Below the pieces are notes generated by a model. The model had not been told where the DNA came from and made no database searches. It worked only from the letters and a program-made list of their open reading frames with translations. The translations under genes and the position numbers were made by a program. Shown piece after piece: positions 5,885 through 9,309 of a DNA stretch of 9,309 bases (its first letter is position 1; each line of letters opens with the position of its first letter). Source of the stretch: JAYENK01 sp034722035 (GTDB lineage: Bacteria; Patescibacteriota; Patescibacteriia; Patescibacteriales; UBA12075); contig JAYENK010000037.1 of the NCBI GenBank assembly GCA_034722035.1, positions 1-9,309 of the forward strand, written 5' to 3'.

Positions 5885-7399
5885 ATGACACCAAAAAAAT
5901 ATACCCAAGAAGAACTTAATAAAATTTTGTGGGCTGCTGCAGACTCTTCTCGGACTTTATTGGAGGGCGGGGTTTATAAGGATTATGTTTTAGTGATGCT
6001 TTTCTTTAAGTATTTGAGCGATTTATCAAAAAAACAACACGATAAGTATAAGGCACGATTTGGAAAGGACGAAGCGAGAATAAAAGAAAAGATGAAGTCC
6101 GATCGTTTTTATTTGCCACCAAGGGCTGGCTTTTATGAAATATATAAAAGAAAAGAACGGGACAATATTGGTGAAATTATTAATAAAGCTTTGCATGAGA
6201 TAGAAGATATAAATAAAGAAAAATTAGAAAATTTGTTTTTAAATTTAGATTTTAATTCAGAGGCCATTTTAGGTAAGCTGGATGAGAGAAATCGAATGTT
6301 AAGGAATTTAATAGATGATTTTTATAAGATTGACCTGTCTGATGTAGGGGATGATGTTATCGGTAATGCTTATATGTATATGATTGAGAAATTTGGATCA
6401 GCAGCCGGTAAAAAGGCGGGTGAATTTTTTACTGTAACTTCCGTGGCTAGTCTTTTGGCTAAATTAGCTCAACCAAAAAACGGGTTTAGAATATGTGATC
6501 CGGCCTGCGGATCAGGAAACTTGCTTTTGTTAGCAGGTAAGGAAATTGAAAACCAGGGTTCAAAAAATTATGCGCTTTATGGACAGGAATCAACCGGCAC
6601 CACCTATCAATTGGCTCGGATGAATATGTTTTTGCACGGACGTGATTCAGCTCGGCTTGAGTGGGGGGATACTTTAAATAATCCGTTGTTAGTAGAAGAT
6701 GATAAGCTAATGAAGTTTGATTTGACAATCGCAAACCCGCCATTTTCGCTCAAGAAGTGGGGAGCGGACAATGCTGAAGGTGATAAATACAAAAGATTTT
6801 GGCGCGGTGTTCCGCCAAAAGACAAAGGTGATTATGCCTTTGTGTCTCATATGGTGGAAACAGCTAAGCCAAAGTCTGGGAGAGTAGCGGTGATTGTGCC
6901 GCACGGAGTGTTATTCCGTGGAGGAACTGAAGGCAAGATCCGTAAAGCAATGCTTGAGGAAAATATAATTGACGCTGTGATTGGTTTGCCAGCTGGCCTT
7001 TTTCAAACTACAGGTATTCCAGTGGCAATTTTGATTATTGATCGGTCACGAGAGAAGGGCGGCGCCAATGAAAAGAAAAAGGATATTTTGTTTATTGAGG
7101 CTTCCAAAGAGTTTAAACCGGGCAAAGCTCAGAATACTTTGACTGAGGAAAATGTTAAGAAGATTTATGATACTTATGCCAAGCGAAAAACGATTGATAA
7201 GTTTTCGCGGGCTGTGAAGCCGGCTGAAATCAAGGAGAATGATTATAATTTGAATATTACACGGTATGTTGATACTTTTGAGGATGAGGAAGAGATCGAT
7301 ATTAGGGCGAATTTAAAAGAACTGAAAAAACTGGAGCCAGAACTTAAAAAGCTAGAAAAAGAAATGAGTGGGTATTTAAAAAAGTTAGATATAAAATAA
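5885..7399 (+). CDS. hsdM: Type I DNA adenine methyltransferase HsdM
   Basis: A 504-residue N6-adenine methyltransferase that, with an S subunit, methylates the recognition sequence using S-adenosylmethionine. The N-terminal helical domain (about 5-145) is HsdM_N. The catalytic domain follows, with motif I DPACGSGNLLL at 205-215 and motif IV NPPF at 284-287. GEFFTVTSVASLLAKL (179-194) is the family lead-in, and RVAVIVPHGVLFRGGTEGKIRKAMLE (333-358) with GLFQTTGIPVAILII (371-385) completes the fold. The C-terminal 35 residues are a Lys/Glu-rich coiled coil, likely the contact with S. All catalytic residues are present, so it should be active. It is translated right after the single-TRD S gene with no Shine-Dalgarno sequence, and is separated from the next gene by a palindrome-rich gap. 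Confidence 0.96.
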   Translation: MTPKKYTQEELNKILWAAADSSRTLLEGGVYKDYVLVMLFFKYLSDLSKKQHDKYKARFGKDEARIKEKMKSDRFYLPPRAGFYEIYKRKERDNIGEIINKALHEIEDINKEKLENLFLNLDFNSEAILGKLDERNRMLRNLIDDFYKIDLSDVGDDVIGNAYMYMIEKFGSAAGKKAGEFFTVTSVASLLAKLAQPKNGFRICDPACGSGNLLLLAGKEIENQGSKNYALYGQESTGTTYQLARMNMFLHGRDSARLEWGDTLNNPLLVEDDKLMKFDLTIANPPFSLKKWGADNAEGDKYKRFWRGVPPKDKGDYAFVSHMVETAKPKSGRVAVIVPHGVLFRGGTEGKIRKAMLEENIIDAVIGLPAGLFQTTGIPVAILIIDRSREKGGANEKKKDILFIEASKEFKPGKAQNTLTEENVKKIYDTYAKRKTIDKFSRAVKPAEIKENDYNLNITRYVDTFEDEEEIDIRANLKELKKLEPELKKLEKEMSGYLKKLDIK

Positions 7400-7412
7400 T
7401 GTTTACTCCAAA

Positions 7413-7424
7413 GACACTAGTGTC
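7413..7424. promoter_or_regulatory. Perfect 12-bp palindrome
   Basis: GACACTAGTGTC is its own reverse complement and begins 13 bases after the hsdM stop. There is no T tract, so it is not a terminator; an operator or other protein-binding site is more likely. Confidence 0.4.
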
Positions 7425-7431
7425 AACATGA

Positions 7432-7450
7432 TGTATATTGTAAATATACA
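7432..7450. promoter_or_regulatory. TGTATATT-GTA-AATATACA inverted repeat
   Basis: Two perfect 8-base arms lie around a 3-base centre, seven bases beyond the preceding palindrome. The symmetry suits a dimeric helix-turn-helix repressor. No such regulator is encoded in the window. Confidence 0.45.
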
Positions 7451-7583
7451 GCAGTAAGATTAAATAAAGATTAATTTTTACATTATCCACAACTACTTTG
7501 AGGATGTCCTTGATATGGTCAAATAAGGATTTGGCTGGAGAAGAAAGAATGAAGAATTTAACAAGAAGAAGTTAGGATATTAG

Positions 7584-7649
7584 TTTGTGCGACATATAAA
7601 TAGAAATATGACGCACTAAATATTTTGTGTGGCATGAATGTCGCACAAA
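7584..7649. repeat. Four alternating TTTGTGCGACAT-like units
   Basis: The outer units are a perfect 12-bp inverted pair: TTTGTGCGACAT at 7584-7595 and ATGTCGCACAAA at 7638-7649. Between them are two variant units: ATGACGCACTAAA on the reverse orientation (7608-7620) and TTTGTGTGGCAT on the forward one (7624-7635), which matches the outer unit at 10 of 12 bases. The order is forward, reverse, forward, reverse. The array ends 25 bases before the next start codon, and a TATAAA at 7595-7600 overlaps its first unit. Autoregulatory operator or recombination site are both possible. Confidence 0.6.
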
Positions 7650-7674
7650 GTTTGTAAATTAAATAAAAATTAGT

Positions 7675-8121
7675 ATGAAGATTAATATTACTAAAAAACA
7701 ATATAAAACATTAATTAAATGTCTGGAAGTGACTGGGAGTATTTATGGATTGATGGGTGATATGGTTGACAAAAAGCATAAAAAACCTTCAAACGAAGTT
7801 GAAAAACTTGTTGACGTGGTAATGAGAGAAGCTGATAATTTCGGGATGGGCGAGTTGGCAATGGAGTTTGAGGGCAAATATCACGTGGATGATGAGTATG
7901 CGGAAGAGATTTTGGCAGATGTTTTTCAGTATGATGATTATGTTTTTTGGGATAAGCTGGCGAGTGAATTAGCCCGCAAAGAATTAGCGCAAACGATCTC
8001 GGAGGAGAAGGCAAGAGAATTAGGTGAAAGAGTTATGTGGGGCAAGCTGTGCGAACTGGAGGAAAAGTATTGGTGTTTATTGGAGGAAAAGGGGATGGAG
8101 GTGGTTGAGATTAAGAAATAA
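7675..8121 (+). CDS. Acidic protein of unknown function
   Basis: I do not recognise a named family. The 148-residue protein is soluble and mostly helical by composition, and has 33 acidic against 23 Lys/Arg residues, the acidic ones concentrated at 41-100. Visible landmarks are KKQYKTLIKCLEV (7-19), GELAMEFEGKY (59-69) and YDDYVFWDKLASELARKEL (86-104). This last block resembles small conserved hypotheticals I associate with uncharacterised bacterial proteins, without a function. There is no signal peptide, zinc motif or recognisable catalytic motif. The start is the first Met of the frame; no Shine-Dalgarno sequence precedes it. It begins 25 bases after the inverted-repeat array and ends one base before the next gene, so the two are probably cotranscribed. 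Its codons are richer in G+C than those of the following gene. That it is a real gene is likely; any role in modification or defence is inference from position. Confidence 0.7.
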   Translation: MKINITKKQYKTLIKCLEVTGSIYGLMGDMVDKKHKKPSNEVEKLVDVVMREADNFGMGELAMEFEGKYHVDDEYAEEILADVFQYDDYVFWDKLASELARKELAQTISEEKARELGERVMWGKLCELEEKYWCLLEEKGMEVVEIKK

Positions 8122-8122
8122 T

Positions 8123-8728
8123 ATGTTAAAAATTTCCAGAACACAGCAAGATTTAAAAAACGATTTAGATTTGTTTATTTGGGATTTTAAAATTGGTGAT
8201 AATATTTTGTATAATTTGAATATCATTTTTGCGTTAGTTGATGATTACAATAATGAAAAAAAGTTGTATAAAAAACCAATATCAATTATGGCCGTATCTG
8301 TTGTAGAGGCGATTATGGTTGATTTTATATATCGTCTTTACAGTGGCACAAATCATTTTCCTGTTATTTTGAGACCAAAAGAAGACGAAATAAAATCAAA
8401 ATTGAAAGGAGAAACAATAAGGAAAAAGATTACAGATCCCGAAGGCAAGGAACATGAGTTTTCTGTATTGAAAAATTTTAATTTTACGCCAATGATTGAA
8501 GTTTATGAAGAATTGGAGCTACTCGGAAGTAATGAGGGGATATATAAATTTTTAATAGAAATGGCATATTTTAGAAATAGAGTACATATAAATAATTATT
8601 TTGGTAATTTTGAAAAAGATGAGATTGTTACTTTTTCTAGTGAAAGAGTCCAGAAAACTTTAGATGTAATGGTTTGGTTTTTTGATTATTTCAAAAAATA
8701 TTATTCAAGGCCTTGGAAAAAAGTTTAA
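8123..8728 (+). CDS. Helical protein with RNxxH motif, possibly HEPN-like
   Basis: A 201-residue soluble protein lying between hsdM and the second hsdS. Helices dominate: ISIMAVSVVEAIMVDFIYRLY (53-73) is a hydrophobic helix of the kind seen in HEPN-type proteins. IEMAYFRNRVHINNY (145-159) carries R151-N152-x-x-H155, which resembles the RNxxxH-type RNase motif of HEPN toxins but is one residue shorter than the classical Rx4-6H. The C-terminal helix VQKTLDVMVWFFDYFKKYY (176-194) completes the bundle. The frame extends upstream to a GTG at 8024, but that part overlaps the preceding gene, is unlike the rest in composition, and the ATG one base after the upstream stop is the natural coupled start. 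Accessory genes of this type often lie inside type I loci. The HEPN assignment is tentative; a structural or regulatory helical protein is the main alternative. Confidence 0.75.
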   Translation: MLKISRTQQDLKNDLDLFIWDFKIGDNILYNLNIIFALVDDYNNEKKLYKKPISIMAVSVVEAIMVDFIYRLYSGTNHFPVILRPKEDEIKSKLKGETIRKKITDPEGKEHEFSVLKNFNFTPMIEVYEELELLGSNEGIYKFLIEMAYFRNRVHINNYFGNFEKDEIVTFSSERVQKTLDVMVWFFDYFKKYYSRPWKKV

Positions 8729-8731
8729 TTT

Positions 8732-9309
8732 ATGAAAAATAGCCAAATACAAAAAAATATTCCAAGCACGTGGACAGAAAAGAGACTAGAGCAAGTACTG
8801 AAAGTAGGGAGTGGTAAAGATTATAAGCATTTGAGTACTGGTAAAATACCAGTATTTGGAACAGGCGGTTATATGTTGTCGGTTGATAATTATTTGTATT
8901 CTGGTGAAACAGTTTTTGTCGGCAGAAAAGGAACGATAGATAAGCCATTTTATTATAAGGGGAAATTTTGGACAGTTGATACTCTTTTTTATACTTATGA
9001 TTTTAAAGATACTTGCGCCAAATACATAAATTATGTTTTTAAAAAAATAAATTGGATAGTATATAATGAGGCTTCCGGAGTCCCAAGTTTATCAAAAACT
9101 ACAATTGAAAAAATAAAATTTCTTTTCCCACCCCTCCCCGAACAAAAACGAATCGTTAAGGTTTTGGAGGTTTGGGATAAGGCGACTCTGAAATTGGAGA
9201 AGAAGATTGAGATTAAGAAGAATATTAAAAAAGGCTTGATGCAGAGGCTTTTGAGTGGGAAGAAGCGGTTGCCGGGGTTTAGTGGGGCGTGGAAGAAAGT
9301 TAAACTGGA
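8732..9309 (+). CDS. hsdS: Type I specificity subunit HsdS, 3' end outside window
   Basis: The first 192 residues of a conventional two-domain S subunit. TRD1 begins with IPSTWTEKRLEQVLKVGSGKDY (10-31) and contains IPVFGTGGYM and FVGRKGTIDKPFYY. It ends with the junction LFPPLPEQKRIVKVLEVWDKA (131-151). The helical spacer (about 137-175) ends in the familiar GLMQRLLSGKKRLPGF (168-183). SGAWKKVKL then opens TRD2, where the window stops, so a full protein of about 380-420 residues is expected. No stop codon or frameshift is seen. It starts four bases after the preceding stop, so it belongs to the same transcript, and it would share the HsdM encoded 1.3 kb upstream. It differs completely from the single-TRD protein at the head of the locus. 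An hsdR gene may follow. Confidence 0.92.
   Translation, partial: MKNSQIQKNIPSTWTEKRLEQVLKVGSGKDYKHLSTGKIPVFGTGGYMLSVDNYLYSGETVFVGRKGTIDKPFYYKGKFWTVDTLFYTYDFKDTCAKYINYVFKKINWIVYNEASGVPSLSKTTIEKIKFLFPPLPEQKRIVKVLEVWDKATLKLEKKIEIKKNIKKGLMQRLLSGKKRLPGFSGAWKKVKL

Noticed and set aside
7483..7491. TTATCCACA, a perfect DnaA-box consensus
   Set aside because: It is a single copy with no cluster, dnaA gene or AT-rich unwinding repeats; chance is enough in this composition.
7470..7517. Short frame ending IIHNYFEDVLDMVK that recalls RhuM/DinD-type proteins
   Set aside because: It is only about 15 residues with no continuation in other frames; too little to call a gene remnant.
7584..7649. CRISPR-like array
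   Set aside because: Units are only 12 bases, alternate in orientation, and the spacings are short and uneven.
8024..8122. 33-residue N-terminal extension (GTG start) of the gene at 8123
   Set aside because: It lies wholly inside the preceding gene in another frame, and its Trp/Arg-rich sequence looks like a frame shadow.

Overview
The window is AT-rich, compact bacterial DNA with every supported gene on the + strand. It looks like a member of the Patescibacteria/CPR (Parcubacteria-like). This is an inference from gene content, the small proteins, the AT-rich spacers, many starts without a Shine-Dalgarno sequence, and a fragment of a four-helix-bundle (S23/IVP-type) gene. The standard bacterial code fits: no gene has an in-frame TGA, yggS appears to stop at TGA, and the tRNA-Trp has anticodon CCA.

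Left half (1-5190), housekeeping. In order: tyrS, whose 5' end lies outside the window; a small stand-alone PAS-domain protein ending at a probable terminator; a spacer with the rpmG promoter and a leader hairpin; rpmG (bL33, 51 codons); an AI-2E-family membrane protein; a repeat-bounded remnant of a four-helix-bundle gene lying against tRNA-Trp(CCA); yggS; a structured, relatively GC-rich intergenic element; and radC, closed by a clear intrinsic terminator at 5157-5187.

Right half (5190-9309), an accessory DNA-modification island. A good promoter drives a half-length, single-recognition-domain HsdS-like protein followed at once by HsdM. A 275-bp regulatory-looking gap follows, with two palindromes and an array of four alternating copies of a TTTGTGCGACAT-like unit. 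After it come an acidic protein of unknown function, an all-helical protein with an RNxxH motif (HEPN-like at best), and a conventional HsdS that starts with one full recognition domain plus spacer and runs off the window at the start of its second domain. No HsdR is visible; if present it lies beyond 9309.

The most interesting points are the pairing of two differently built specificity subunits with one methylase, the inverted-repeat array in front of the accessory genes, and the 26-bp perfect inverted repeat enclosing the four-helix-bundle remnant beside the tRNA.
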